DNA of 64,000 nt from Opisthocomus hoazin (GCF_030867145.1 NC_134419.1:76137403-76201402); one strand, 5' to 3'; shown: positions 28,001 to 40,214, numbered from the stretch's first letter. A program made the numbers and translations. The notes: generated by a model from the letters alone, not told the origin.

Positions 28001-31000
28001 CCGCTGAGAAAAAACTCCCAGCAAAGCGACTGTTCAGATTAGAGGAGCAGCCTGAAAGGAATGCCTCTTCCCTCGTTTTGCGCGGTGCCCATCACACGGG
28101 AGGATGCAAGATAGTTTTGTGCTTCTCTTCGACTGCCTCGGACACTGCAAGAAGCCAAAAATCTCTCACATGCAAACCAGATCGCTGCAATGCAGAGCAG
28201 AGTGCATGGCTTCAGCTCCACTGTGCAGGGGTGCGTTTCACCTAATTTTCACATTGGAACAACCTGAAAACTACTCTTTTCCCAAATATATTCAATAAAT
28301 TATAAAAACGAGATAGTAGATGCTGGAAAGAAGCATTGCTGCCTCTTAAAGTCCTATTGAAATCGACTTTAAATATGTGAAATGATTTTTAAACTGCAAT
28401 GAACATAACTACATGCACATTTAGGCATCTAAGTTTCCTATTGTGACTCACTCAGAGATGATTTTCTTGGGTAATATTCTGGGCTTGCATCTCAATGTAT
28501 ACATTTTCCATATCCTAAACGTGGAATAACTTTGAAAGATTGTAATCCAGGGAAAAAATATTTATACTTTAATATTCTTACTGATATGTTACAGAGTGCC
28601 GGAAAAGACTTTGGCATCAAAACGTGCTGTGAGGTAGCAGCTCCAGGTCCCTGCCCAAGGGTCCAGCCTGGCTTCTCACAGCCGTACTGGCACTGTCAGG
28701 AGTGTTCACATTCACCTGTGGGCTCAGTAATCTGGGGTTTGTGTTTGAAGACAATTTACACTTTAATTAGGGGATATTCATTATACTGAAGATTTCTTCT
28801 AGTGGCATTTTCAAACAAGGCATGGTGCAAGTATCCACACCAGCCTAACCTGCAGACCTGAGCCCGTGTTATTTGTGTTACATCTGCCCATGAAAACTGG
28901 GTGAGTGTGCAAATGCTTTGAGGATAACCAGGAAACAGCACAGCTTATTCTGGCAACCTGTGTGAGTTGCAGAGCAGAAAATCTGCAGCATGTGTCTAGA
29001 AATCAGTCGCTCTGGGGGAAAGTAGGACAAACACGTTAGAAACCAGGCCTGAATGTGGCTAAATAAAAATGTGGTATTTCTTCATGGTAAGACTGACAAT
29101 ATGTTATAAAATCCTCTAGTCAATTAAGAGGTTTTTTCTTCTTAAGCACATGGTAGATGTGGTAACATCATGTCAGTTGGAAAGCGTCCTAAAAACTGCG
29201 TAATGTAATGCTGAAAGCTCCTGTATCTATGTTCATATTGCAAAGTACCTGTGTTAATATTGCAAAGATGTCACAGGGAAAACTTCAGTTGCTGCACTGG
29301 TAACTGATGCTGTTAATCACAGCACTAACTGCGCTGTCTAAGAGCCTGGATCTTGTATTTGCTGTGGAAATGGAAACCATTTCAGAGTTTTGTGTAATTT
29401 ATAGATTTCTGGTCTTCTGAACTATTAATATAGAAAATTCCCTTCATTTTTGCCATAGCCCCAGTGAGATAGCAGACATTTATTTTTGAAAAGCAATGAG
29501 GATCTACCTTAACTGTTTATCAGGAAAAATAATGGAGGTGATGGCTATAGAGAAGAAGCATGCAAATTTACCCTTCCTGAACAATGTGCATGTTTCCAAG
29601 TATAGAAAATTATAAAAAAAGCCCAGTATTTTCTTGGTTCTCGGCTTTAGAGACGACCGGTTTCTGGCTACCTTCACAGATCCTTCTGAAAAAGTTCTGT
29701 GTGTTAAAAAATCTCAGGATATTTTTCAAGCTACTTATTCTAATCAGTTACATTCCTCATACTCCCCTTTGCCTTGTCCTTTTAAAGCAACCGGTCAAGC
29801 AGATAGCAAGCTGGTAGCTTGCAGCAGAGGAATTTCTCCCTATGCCTGTATGCAAGCCCTGCCAACCTCTCTAGACTGTCCTTCATTCTTCCCACCTGGA
29901 GCTACGTGTGGTCTCCTGCCCATCCACAGGTTGGGTTTCCGAAGCAGCCTTCTATTTATCCTCCAGTGGCCAGGCTGCCTCATGAGACAAGGAACTTTTG
30001 GTGATCTTTTCGTCTCAGGGGAATATTAGTTTAGGCATAGCACCAAGCCACCATGGCTGGTTTGCCTCCTGATGTTTGACAGCCTTCAGGGCAGGCAAGG
30101 TGAGCCCAGGTCTGTCCTGTCTAGTGTCTTCCTTGAGGCCTGATGGGGGCCTGGGGATGACACGGTCATTAAAATCTTCTGAGTCGCAAGGAAAGTGCAC
30201 TAGCTGCAAGATCATCCTCCTTTCCTTTAGATTTGATGTCTACAGCCATGAGCTGGATATTTTATTGTCTGGGGCAAATCCTTGATGCAGCATTCTTGCA
30301 AGTAAATAAAATGTGAACAATGAAAAATATGCAGTCTTTCAAAAAAACAGTCCTAAGAGCAGTAAGAGATTGTTAAACCCCCCACGGCTGAGGGCACTTC
30401 AAAATTTAAGGATTTACAGTCTAAAATTTCTTAAATACCTGTCAAGACAAGAGTGAACTGTGAACACTTCTCACTAGCTGATTGCCTTAGCAGTTGGAGG
30501 ACCAAATCACTCTGGCACAAGCCACAGTTTCTCGAAAATAGAGCAACGTACCCCTACCCCTGCTAGGGCTGTGCTTGAAGCCTTTCATCTCTCTCTGTCC
30601 CAACTTCGCCAGCTCTCCAGCACTTCAGTTCCTGAACTTCATGGTGTTAAAATTCCCAGTTTCGTGGCTCTGCCAGCAGTTAACTGCAGCAAATCCTGCC
30701 TCCTGCAGTGCTGGACACCTTCAGCTTCTGCCTCCTGAGGTTTTATCATACCCACGCTTACGCTAGTCCAAGAGCTTCGAACCTTCTGGCTTCAGAAGCT
30801 CAGGATTTTGATCGCTTGCCGAATTGTTCTGTTTCAAATACCTGACTCAGCTCATGCTGTGCTGCCTTCAGCCCTCCAGCCTTTAATTACACAGCAGCGT
30901 GTACCTACCGGGGTGTTCATTAAGTAACCTACACTTCTGTAGCACATACAGAAGAAAGGAAAGCTGTTGAAAATCAGCTTAATGTAAAGGTATAAATTCA

Positions 31001-31823
31001 GTACTTCTCAAACACAGTATTACAAAAGCTCAGCGGCAGTTAGAAGGCCAAGACTGCTCTGCAGCACCACCTGCTGAAATGAAATCCACTTTGTAATCCA
31101 GTTTCAGCAAGGCACTTACCAACTGTTGAATCTGGCCAGACATCATGCACACTTGGCTTTGGGTTGGGAACAAACGTTTCAGATGCACCTTGGGCCTGGG
31201 GACAAAGCACTGTCAAGGACTGCCTCATATACACCTGTTTAGAAAGTGTAGTTTAAATATAGGGGTGTTATTTTCAGTCTAAAAAAATTTTTGTGTGTGT
31301 TTTGGTAGTACTACTGGGGCAAAAGATGCTTTAACATCACTCAGTTTGGTCATATCACGGTGAGGCAACACGGAACTTAGCAAACTTTGCTTAACGAAGC
31401 AATAAATACTGACCTGACTGCTTAGCGTGCAGCTGGCACAGAAGGATTTTACAGCAGGAACGACCTGTTCATACGCCCTTTTACTGATGTACCATGCTAC
31501 AGGATAACTAAACCATGCACTAAAATAATAAACCTGTAGAGTTGGGCTTATGTTTGCCGTTCACAATGAGAAAGTGGGATATTTATTTGGTGCCTTCAAC
31601 ATCCATAATACTTGCACTGAGGTGGTATTCGTCAGCGTGGATCAGAGGCTGTTTGAAGGCATGGGGCTACGGCAGCCCTGCTAGGCTCCTGCAGGAGAGA
31701 GAAGGGGGAGCGTGATGCCAGTGCCACGACACAAATAGTATTAACTCCACGCTGTGTGCAAATTGTACAGCTGGGCATGTTCTGCTTAATTCCAGGCCCT
31801 TTTGCCTAATTGTCCCAGTGCTC

Positions 31824-31922
31824 TTCGTGTTATGTAGGAGTTCTGTTATGTGCAAGCTACGTTGAGTTACGTGTGAGTTACTTTGAGTTATGTTGAGTAA
31901 CGTATGAGTTTGTGTTATGTAG
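31824..31922. repeat. Degenerate 10-11 bp minisatellite (unit near GAGTTATGTT)
   Basis: From 31864 the units GAGTTACGTGT, GAGTTACTTT, GAGTTATGTT and GAGTAACGTAT follow one another, then a partial GAGTT. The array is bracketed by identical 11-mers GTGTTATGTAG at 31827-31837 and 31912-31922. It is about four and a half diverged units with no coding sense. Confidence 0.75.
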
Positions 31923-32649
31923 CACGAGAACCGCTTTCCCTCCACCACTCGGTGCGGTTCTGGGGAAATCTCTGGCAAAAGCATCTCCTGGGTGTCCTTC
32001 TCTGGGGCAAAGCTGCAGGGCAGCGGGGCTGGATCTGGCCATTGCACTCAGTTCTTTCCAGCTGCAGCCGAATTTCCAGATGTGCCCTGCCCTCTTGTGG
32101 TATCCTGCTGGCCTAATCACGCCTCATCTCTTGCTGGTCTTACACATCTGGAAAATGAATGCCTGGTGACCCCTCAAAGCTGCAGCAGGAGGTGGTGGCA
32201 ATGTGCGAACGGGCTGCAGGCAGCTGGGTTTTGGCAAGCGCCGTGCTGCACCCCACCTCTCTGCTCCTGCCCCACACGGTGTCCATCAGCAGCATCACAC
32301 CTAAAATCATCAATGGGGTTTCACCCAAGCAGAGCCTAAAATGGAAGGCATATTTTATTTTTGCCATCTGTTACACACCCTTTGGACTGGAGTCCTGGCC
32401 TTGGATGCGTCTAGAGCCTGCACGCAGGGATAGAGGATACCTGAGAAAGCTCCTAACCCCAACCCTTCTCTCTTCTTAGCTGTAAACACAGCATTTAGCC
32501 ACTCTTTCGGACTCTTAATCCAGCCAAGCAGCTCCTGTTCTTATTTAATCTATTCTTTAGCCCTTCTACCTCAATAATTTTTCTACGCCCTTTAATATAG
32601 TATGCTCCTTCACAAGCCTAAATGAAGCATTGTGCACTGTTGTATGAGC

Positions 32650-33131
32650 TGGACAGGAGGAGCTACTGGAGAGACTCCAGCGCAGAGCTACGAGGATGAT
32701 GAGGGGACTGGAGCATCTCTCCTATGAGGAGAGGCTGAGCGAGTTGGGCTTGTTCAGCCTGGAGAAGAGAAGGCTGAGAGGGGACCTTATAAATGCCTCT
32801 AAATATCTGCAGGGTGGGTGTCAGGAGGACGGGGCCAGACTCTCTTCAGTGGCGCCCAGAGACAGGACAACGGGCAACGGGCACAAACTGAAGCAGAGGA
32901 AGCTCCAGCTGAACATGAGGAAGAACTTCTTCACCCTGAGGGTGACGGAGCCCTGGCACAGGCTGCCCAGGGAGGTTGTGGAGTCTCCTTCTCTGGAGAT
33001 ATTCCAGACCCGCCTGGACACAGTCCTGTGCAGCCTGCTCTGGGTGACCCTGCTTTGGCAGAGGGGTTGGACTGGGTGACCCACAGAGGTCCCTTCCAAC
33101 CTCGACCATTCTGTGATTCTGTGATTCTGTG
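32650..33131 (+). mobile_element. CR1 LINE 3' end: ORF2 C-terminus, 3' UTR and ATTCTGTG tail
   Basis: The plus-strand frame from 32696 reads MMRGLEHLSYEERLSELGLF, then LNMRKNFFTLRVTEPWHRLP, then LLWVTLL, the C-terminal end of CR1 ORF2. This is followed by CCCTTCCAACCTCGACC and three copies of ATTCTGTG (33108-33131). It is 5'-truncated at about 32650. The open 127-codon frame is conserved enough to suggest a moderately young copy. Confidence 0.93.
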
Positions 33132-35721
33132 AAGAGGTGAGGAACCCATATTTCTGCAGATCCCGTTCCCACCCCTACTCACTCTGAGGTTAGACCTCCC
33201 AGAGCAACACACAACAAAATCCAACCCTGCGGTGGGCTCAGCTGATACCTTTCCAGTCAAGCCAACATAGTTACCCCAGGTTATATCATTATTTTCCTTT
33301 CCTAAGCCTTTTCAGATTGCCAAAAAAACCTGCTTTTCTTTTTTTTCTTTTCATCTGACAGCAGTACATCTACTGCTTATTTTTCTGTCCGATTTCTTTT
33401 ATTTTTTTGCTACCTTGCTTGGCTTCTACTTTCTGCAGTGCAATTTTGCCCGATCAATTCGTCTCACTGCTCCAGGATTTCATTTGTCTCAACTGTGGGA
33501 TTTCATTCCTATTTTCTGTTGTATCGCAGCCTTTGCCTCCTCGCCCTGCCATAGGGCCACTCTGCCCAGGGTGCCCCACTCTTATCCAACAGACAGCAAT
33601 TTTCGTTGGCTTCTATCTCTGATTTCAACATACAAGAGGAGGAGTTAACATGCGTAGATCCAATTAACCACCCAGGTAATTAGGGCCAACTGGGCAAGAC
33701 AGCACAGAGGGCAACCCTTGGCTTCTTCCAGGCCTGGGATAGCTCAGCTGGAGATATTTGGCTGTATTTCTGCTTTAATGTCTATTTAACAGCAGTGGGA
33801 CTGTTCCAAGAGTGGGCAGTTGGTGACCGCTTTTCTCATAGAAGACCTGAGAAAGCAACAGACACTTAAATGAAGTCAATTCAGGCCCAGAGAAATATGT
33901 ATAAATAAATATAAACACATCGTCTGTCACGACGAGGGCTGAGCTGGCAAGACAGAAAAACTGGGAATGATCTAAATTACATTGTGCACTTGTCTGACTT
34001 ATGGATGTGTTCAACAAGTCTATAAACCAAGAAAAATAAACACTGAAGTTTTAAAAATATTTTTTTTTCTATAAACCCTTTTTACAAAATTTCAAAAACC
34101 AAAGAAAAATCCCAGTTTGGTTAGCTGAACTGTGAGCAGCCGCTGATGAATGACACCTCTCACATGTGTGACCCAGATAGCCCCAAATCTTTGGTTTCTG
34201 GGAAAGCCAACATATTCCATAATCGGGATGCACTAGTTTTATCTTCATCAAAAGCTAGACTCCGTGTTATTTGCCAGTCATCTGTGGCTTAGGCCTCTGT
34301 AGCCTAAAAGAAATAAAATTCTGGGAGCTGCTCTGAGGCTGGGTTTGTTGTTCCACTGCAACGCTGTGGGTACCAGCACAACCCTTCCCTTTCCTCACTC
34401 CCATTCATTACAGAGGAAGACATCATTTTGTAAGTGTGCACGACATACCCAGACTGAGGAAAGAACTGTGAATTACTCTGCCCTGCTTCTGATAGTAAAT
34501 GGCAGTGCTTGCCTGTGTCTTCCTTGGGGAAGATGTCCTATGCAGCAGCTTTGCAGTGCCACCACTACCATGCAGTAAGTTGTTACTGCAACAACTGCTA
34601 CTTCAGAAACCAAACAAACCAAAATCCTAAAGATCTTAGAGTTGTATTCTCAGCATTTTTCCTCTAGATCTTCCACACCTGTGAGAAAGGAGAGCACGCG
34701 GGTGGGGAGGCAGGGAATGGGGAACGTTGCAGCGTGCAGGATCCTGCTGCTGGGTTGGGGCTTCAAAGTGAAGATGAAGGGCACGACTCTTTTGGAGGCA
34801 GGGAGCCAGGTACCAACCACACTCAGAGGCCACCGGAGGTGATGAACTGAACCCATCATGGGTGTGGGACTTCTTACCCCTGCAAGCTTCAGAGGTGTCA
34901 AAACGCAGCCGTCATGATAGAGAAGTGCAAATTATCTCCCCCCGTGTCTTCCTGCAGCCTTACGACATCATTGGAGAAAAATGGATTTGGTGGGTGACAC
35001 TGGGAGAGGGCAGATGGAGAACTGGGGAGCCCAGTATCCCCTATACCCCTCTGTCCTGGCACAGCCTGAGGGTACGAGCAGCCCCCGCCCTGCCAGTCCA
35101 GCCATGGAGACACCAACACACCTACACCTGCCTTTCACCAGGCAAATGGATGCTCAGAAACGAGGAGGGTGAGGGATGGAAAGCGTGTCCTTCCTCTGAA
35201 ATGTGATACGCTCATTACTATTTGTGTCTCTTCCAAACCTTATTTTCTGCTAATTGTGGCTTAATACGTACACAGCAGGCCTCTAATTTTCAGCAGCAGC
35301 TTTCAGCCTGGCAGCCCATTAAGCCCCCGCCACGCTGGCAATCATTTTAAGGACCTTTCTATTGATTGAGGCAGCGCAGAGTGCTGGTGGAGCTTTCACA
35401 GGAGCTATGACTTAAAAGCAGGGGTCCCCAGCAGGACACTGTCAAAATTGGCAGAGGCGAGCACCTCCCCACCCTCAGCTGCTGGTGACATCGTTCCCCT
35501 GATGCAGGCAGAGAGCCGGTACCAACAGAAGCGTGGGTCGAAGCCCTCAGCAGCATCTCTGCAAACTGGGATTCCCAGGCCACTGCCCGACAGCAGTTTG
35601 GCAGCCGCTCTGAGCTGCTTATTAATAACTAGAAGTTAATTATATTATTAACTAATAATTTGGCCCACCAAATTCCCTCTGTGCAGAGGTGAGGGCTGCA
35701 CAATGGTCTGCACTGGTGCTG
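33132..35721. other. Intergenic, nothing recognised
   Basis: Unique sequence between CR1 copies, with short pyrimidine runs near 33335-33410. There are no supported genes. Confidence 0.7.
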
Positions 35722-35963
35722 GTAAATCCTTGTGGGAGATGGGAGGAAACAGCCTCAAGTTGCGCCAGGAGGGGTTCAGATTGGATATCAGGAAAAATTT
35801 CTTCACTGAAAGGGTTATCCAGCACTGGAACAGGCTGCCCAGGGAAGCGGCTGAGTTACCATCCCTATTTAAAAGGTGTTTAAAAGATGTGTGGCTGTGA
35901 TGGTTAGGGACATGCTTTAGTGGTGGAACTGACGGTGTTAGGTATACAGTTGGACTTGATGAT
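35722..35963 (+). mobile_element. CR1 LINE (older copy), left part of an interrupted element
   Basis: The plus-strand sequence has CTCAAGTTGCGCCAGGAGGG, GGATATCAGGAAAAATTTCTTCACTG, AGGCTGCCCAGGGAAG and GTTGGACTTGATGAT, the ordered landmarks of a CR1 3' region. It stops abruptly at GATGAT, where the reverse-oriented CR1 begins. Its remaining tail reappears at 36392-36433, so this copy predates the insertion. Confidence 0.88.
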
Positions 35964-36391
35964 CACAGAATCACAGAATGGTCAGGGTTGGAAGGGACCT
36001 CTGTGGGTCACCCAGTCCAACCCCCCTGCCCAACCAGGGTCACCCAGAGCAGGCTGCACAGGACCTTGTTCAGATGGGTCTTGAATATCTCCAGAGAAGG
36101 AGACTCCACAGCCTCCCTGGGCAGCCTGGGCCAGGGCTCCGTCACCCTCAGAGGGAAGAAGTTCTTCCTCATGTTCAGCTGGAACTTCCTCCACTTCAGT
36201 TTGTGCCCATTGCCCCTTGTCCTGTCTCTGGGCACCACTGAAAAGAGTCTGGCCCCGTCCTTCTGACCCCCACCCTGCAGATATTTATCGGCATTTATAA
36301 GGTTCCCTCGTAGCCTTCTCTTCTCCAGGCTGAACAAGCCCAGCTCCCTCAGCTTTTCCTCGTAGGAGAGATGCTCCAGTCCCCTCATCAT
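35964..36391 (-). mobile_element. CR1 LINE (younger copy) inserted in reverse inside another CR1
   Basis: On the minus strand it runs from MMRGLEHLSYEEKLRELGLF (near 36390) through LNMRKNFFPLRVTEPWPRLP to LLWVTLV and ends with the CCAACCCTGACCATTCTGTG tail near 35964. It is 5'-truncated and about 428 bp long. Its ORF2 remnant is still open. Both edges fall within the sequence of a plus-oriented CR1 (GATGAT on the left, CTCAAAAGTCTTTTCC on the right), so it is nested. Confidence 0.9.
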
Positions 36392-36433
36392 CTCAAAAGT
36401 CTTTTCCAACGTAAATGATTCCATGGTTCTGTG
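36392..36433 (+). mobile_element. CR1 LINE (older copy), right part: terminal tail
   Basis: CTCAAAAGTCTTTTCCAACG followed by TAAATGATTCCATGGTTCTGTG is a CR1 3' terminus in plus orientation. It is the expected continuation of the left part ending at 35963. Confidence 0.82.
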
Positions 36434-37475
36434 TTGCTGGGGCTGTGCGGAATCGGCGCTTCTCTGTAGGGTCCCCAGCTCCTGGGATGCACTGGAAATT
36501 ATATTCCTGTGGGCATCTGAAAAGAAGTGGAATTTTTTTTTTTTTTTACTTAAATTACCTTTTTCGTTTTTCAAAGTAGGAAAAAATGCACACCTGTGCA
36601 AAGTACTGCTCGTGTTGACCACAAGATGGTGCTGCAACACAAGCATTTTTATCGGAGAATCCAGCTGCTGAGCTGCCCCATCCAACACGCTAGGGCTGTC
36701 TGGCAGGAGTAGCTTTTTGAGGCACCGTTGTGCCTTCTCTTTAATAAAAGAGCGTTTGGCTTCGTTGGAAGATGGATTAATATTTTTTGGCAGAAAGATA
36801 TATTCAGAACTGGGACAACTTCACTGCTTATCTTCAGTTTATTAAACTGAAGCGTACCAGCCTGTGTGCTGGACTCACCAGATAACGACATACTATTTCC
36901 TGTGCAAACCAAGGCCTGTTTTTGTTAGCAGGAGATCCTTTGTTTTTACTGAGCTTCTCCCAGCCAGCCAAGATGCTTGGCCCAAACACACAAGGTCTTA
37001 CAGAAAACACATTTCACATTCTTCTGCGGTAGCAGCGAGAACATTTGGGAACGACCCTTGCCTCCGTGCCTTTGCACTCAGGAAAGCTGCACCTTTGCCT
37101 GATTACTTTTGTTCAGCAGAGATAAGAGTAAAAATACAGCAGCAGAGACACATTTTCTGAGGTCTTTGCAAAAAGCCACTGCTATGCTTTGGCAAACATT
37201 AAAATACATTTTCTTGATGGTAAGGCCAATTTCTCAGCGAATTACTGTTCTGGACACATAGGTCAGCTCAGTGCTAGAGTGAATAATAATACTGAATTAT
37301 TTCACAGCAAGAATTGTCAACAGAAAGGGAAAGGGAACCGGGAGAACTTGAGGTGAGCCTTCCTCTATGCAGAGATTTGCTGTGGGGCTGGAGTGAAGCC
37401 GCTGAACGGCAGTGGTACACCGTCTGCTCTGAGGGTGAAGAAGAGGGGTCTGACAGCCAGTACCGTCACATCACT
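36434..37475. other. Intergenic sequence just beyond the presumed CHST15 3' end
   Basis: Unique sequence with a T15 run. A second minus-strand AATAAA at 36838-36843 could serve as a distal polyadenylation signal for CHST15, extending its 3' UTR to about 3.2 kb. Confidence 0.5.
36533..36547 (+). repeat. T15 homopolymer
   Basis: Fifteen consecutive T lie about 100 bp right of the nested CR1 pair. No associated element is recognised. Confidence 0.9.
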
Positions 37476-37495
37476 CAAGAAAAATCAAAAGCTAT

Positions 37496-37501
37496 TTTAT
37501 T
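37496..37501 (-). promoter_or_regulatory. CHST15: Candidate polyadenylation signal of CHST15
   Basis: On the minus strand AATAAA is followed by a U-rich run (TTTTGATTTTTCTTGAGTG), a typical downstream element. It is the first canonical hexamer after the stop codon in transcription order. The next one is at 36838-36843. Cleavage would fall near 37475-37485. Confidence 0.45.
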
Positions 37502-37986
37502 CTGAGTCACCAGATCAATACTGTTTTTACAGTCTGGACTAAAGAGCAACATCCTTACCTCCAAGATGGCCTCTTGGCAATTAATTTCCTACTCTTTGAT
37601 ATTTAGTCCTGCCACAATCCAACAGCATAAGGTTGCAAGGCGTTAAATCAAGAGATCATATTCTGGAGCTTATGAAAGAGATGAAGACATAAAAACATCC
37701 TCACTGGAGACTTCGCTTTCAGAAGGACCACGGGCTCCTAACAGATCATCTACAGCTATAGCCCCTTCCCCATGTGCTACTGCGCTACACACAACATGAT
37801 CAGTGCACCCACTGCTCGCTGCTGAGCTTCTCCGCACGTGGGCACATGCGGTCACCACTGTCCGCCTTCGTACAGGGAACCTTCAACCTTTCACCTTCCT
37901 GGGAGTCAGAACTAGGCAAGACCTTGATCTAGCAGGGTGATGGGTATGAATCAACCTAAACCAGAAATTTTGACCATGAAGAATAT

Positions 37987-38035
37987 TTTGATTTAGATTC
38001 TATACATAGGCAAATGGCAGAGAATCTAAATCAAA
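37987..38035. other. Perfect 15-bp inverted repeat with 19-nt loop in the presumed CHST15 3' UTR
   Basis: TTTGATTTAGATTCT at 37987-38001 is the exact reverse complement of AGAATCTAAATCAAA at 38021-38035. The RNA of either strand could fold into an AT-rich 15-bp stem. Its function is unknown. Confidence 0.85.
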
Positions 38036-40023
38036 TCTAAATCTATCCTGACCACACGGTGTTGACTGTAATTCAGAGCACAGCTGGCAGAAATCTTTCA
38101 TGAAAATAAGTTGTTGACTGAAAATTTTCCATTTGCAAACAGTGGTGAATTCATTCTCATTTTCTGATTTATGTTGCTGTGATATCTTTTTTTTTTTGTA
38201 CTGGTAAAATAGCCCACTCTCAGTTCTTTAGACATTTTTGTTCTGTAAGCATTTCTGAACTAGAACTAATCCATTCTGGTTGTCTAGGACTGCTTCACGA
38301 AAATACTTGTTTTAGGGTTTCCAAACAGCAGACTGAATCATTTTTAAGCACTGCATTACCAGTTGGCTAAAGACTTAGAAATGGACTTCTCTTACAAAAA
38401 ATTTCACAATCATCAATTATGCACACTTGTGAAATGTTCAGGATTCATGAAGTTTTCTGCGTTAATTCTCAGTCTGGAAACACAGGAGGTGAACAACATG
38501 TCCCCATGAAGGAGGACAGTAAATAGTTACCCTCAGGATTTGTAAATGTCTTTGGGAATCCACCAGCAAGCTGTATTGTGGAGTCCAGCACAAAAGTCAG
38601 CAGGGTACATGAGGTCAACCAGAGACGACTCTTTGGGCTTTTGATACCTGCTAGCTGACTGCTAGCTTCATTGGACCCACTCAACATGCATTCAGGGAAG
38701 AAACCATCAGTTTAACCCTGGCAAGGAAATTATCAACAGGAAGTATTTTCATTTGTTCCTTAGGTTCCTAGCTTAGGTAGACTACGCTCGCCAGTTTCAC
38801 CTGCAGGAAGACAGGGAACTGTAGCTGACAGTGACCCTAACCAGGTGTGCTTGAAATTAAATATTGAATTACTGCACTTTTATATAAAAATTTGGCCATT
38901 TTAGTCAAGTAAAAGATTTCAGATAGTCCAAACTTTCTCCATAGCTTTCAAAACGATGGTTTTTTTTCATCAAGTCTATACCTCAAATTTTTAAACTACT
39001 TGTAGACATCTTTCCTGAAGAGGGAAACACATAGTGTGGAATTAATCCATTAGTTAACGTATCTTTTCTATGAGGATGTAAGCTACTGTGCATCCTGTCC
39101 ATTTATGCATTTAATAACCAGAATTCACAACGATTTAAAAATGCATATTTCTTTGCAAGGGAGATGAACATTTGTGTACGACCTAAGAGAAAGCTCCATA
39201 AAAGCTCTCCATGGCCAGCAATGGACTTTACATCAAGCCCATCAGAGGTTTCCTTAGAAAATGTGTGAGTGATATGAATAGATGATACCTATTTGTGTTT
39301 ACGTGAACAGAACACGGAAGATAATGGATTTGTTATGCTAAACACTGAATGTGGCCTTCTGTTTAGATTTCAGTCATCCACTCTTACCTGGAATATAAAA
39401 TTTTCTTTCACAAGAACTGTGGCTAGGAAAATTCACTTATCTTGAAGATATAAATTAGACTTGGAAATTTATGTAAATGTAATTATCCTTTATCTTTGTT
39501 TCAGCATTAAGGAAACATAAAAACCGTAGTGTGGGTGAAGACCATTTGTGAATATGCTGACAAAAAGCAACAAAATTTTAGGTGCAATTCAATTAAAAAT
39601 TTTAATGACTAAATGACATTGATAGTTTGAAAAAAATGAATGAATAACATATATTGAAAATGAGATTATAAGCGTAACTGTAGGAAACTGATGCTAATTC
39701 TGTGTTGCAGCATCTTAGAGAAGGTTAAACTTCGACATCCCCGTGGAGAGTGTAAGACATCTTCTTTGTACTAATGTTTTTCCACTCTACTCTTTTGCCG
39801 GGGTAAAAGAAGTTCCAATAAACTGATAAGCAAGATGCTTTACATTCTCACAAGGAAAATGTGGTATAACTGTTGTGAAGTGTGCTGACTGAAGGTGAGA
39901 GTCTCAGCTCATCAATCGGCTTCTCTTTGGAATGGGAAAAATGTAAATATCCACGCACAAAAATAGAATTTAAAAAAATAAAAACTCCTCTAAGCACTGT
40001 ATTTGTGGCACTAAATTTACATA

Positions 40024-40214
40024 TTATGTCCTCTTCCATAAAAAAGCATCATCAAAAAGAACTTGTGCCAGTTTTGTATTAAAAGGCCTATAGAAATCTC
40101 TTAGAATTGCTTTCGTTGTTGGTAGCATGGGTCCCAGGCTTCTGTCTTCAGGTCGTCTCGTGTTTGAGGCAGGACTCTTTGTAATCAGAGCTTCTTGTTT
40201 CTCACTTAGAGGTC
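40024..40214 (-). CDS. CHST15: CHST15 coding exon 7: C-terminus and stop (residues 498-560)
   Basis: The acceptor CCCACAG|GA completes G498 and reads PLSEKQEALITKSPASNTRR, then EDRSLGPM, then ILRDFYRPFN. The last of these is the usual C-terminal sulfotransferase signature, a phosphate-contacting basic loop followed by the final helix. The protein ends FLWKRT and then TAA at 40024-40026. Length is 191 nt including the stop. The 3' UTR continues toward lower coordinates. Confidence 0.96.

Larger units (their letters stand above)
23807..32649. other. Intergenic, with GC-richer patches but no recognised gene
   Basis: GC-richer stretches at about 26100-26820, 27490-27900 and 31900-32330 give long overlapping open frames on both strands. 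The longest is on the minus strand at 26134-26817, with its first in-frame ATG about 35 codons in. None has a recognisable domain. A GT microsatellite and a small minisatellite are entered separately. An imperfect 10-bp inverted repeat (GAAAGGGACC / GGTCCCTTCC) lies at 25611-25643. Confidence 0.65.
37476..40023 (-). other. CHST15: Probable CHST15 3' UTR
   Basis: From the stop at 40024 down to the first canonical AATAAA on the minus strand (37496-37501) there is about 2.5 kb with no recognisable repeat or other gene. ATTAAA variants occur earlier, at 39601-39606 and 39110-39115, and could give shorter forms. The stretch is AT-rich with many ATTTA-like runs and contains a perfect 15-bp hairpin at 37987-38035. 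The length suits a vertebrate CHST15 mRNA, but the end is inferred from the signal alone. Confidence 0.5.

Noticed and set aside
32696..33079. 127-codon plus-strand frame read as a host gene
   Set aside because: It is the CR1 ORF2 C-terminus, followed by the CR1 tail.
36008..36688. 226-codon minus-strand frame read as a gene
   Set aside because: Its C-terminal two thirds is the CR1 ORF2 remnant of the nested element, and the N-terminal part is chance read-through from flanking DNA.
1..40000. Search for CPXM2 exons expected beyond CHST15 from mammalian synteny
   Set aside because: No discoidin or carboxypeptidase motif and no signal-peptide exon could be recognised on either strand.
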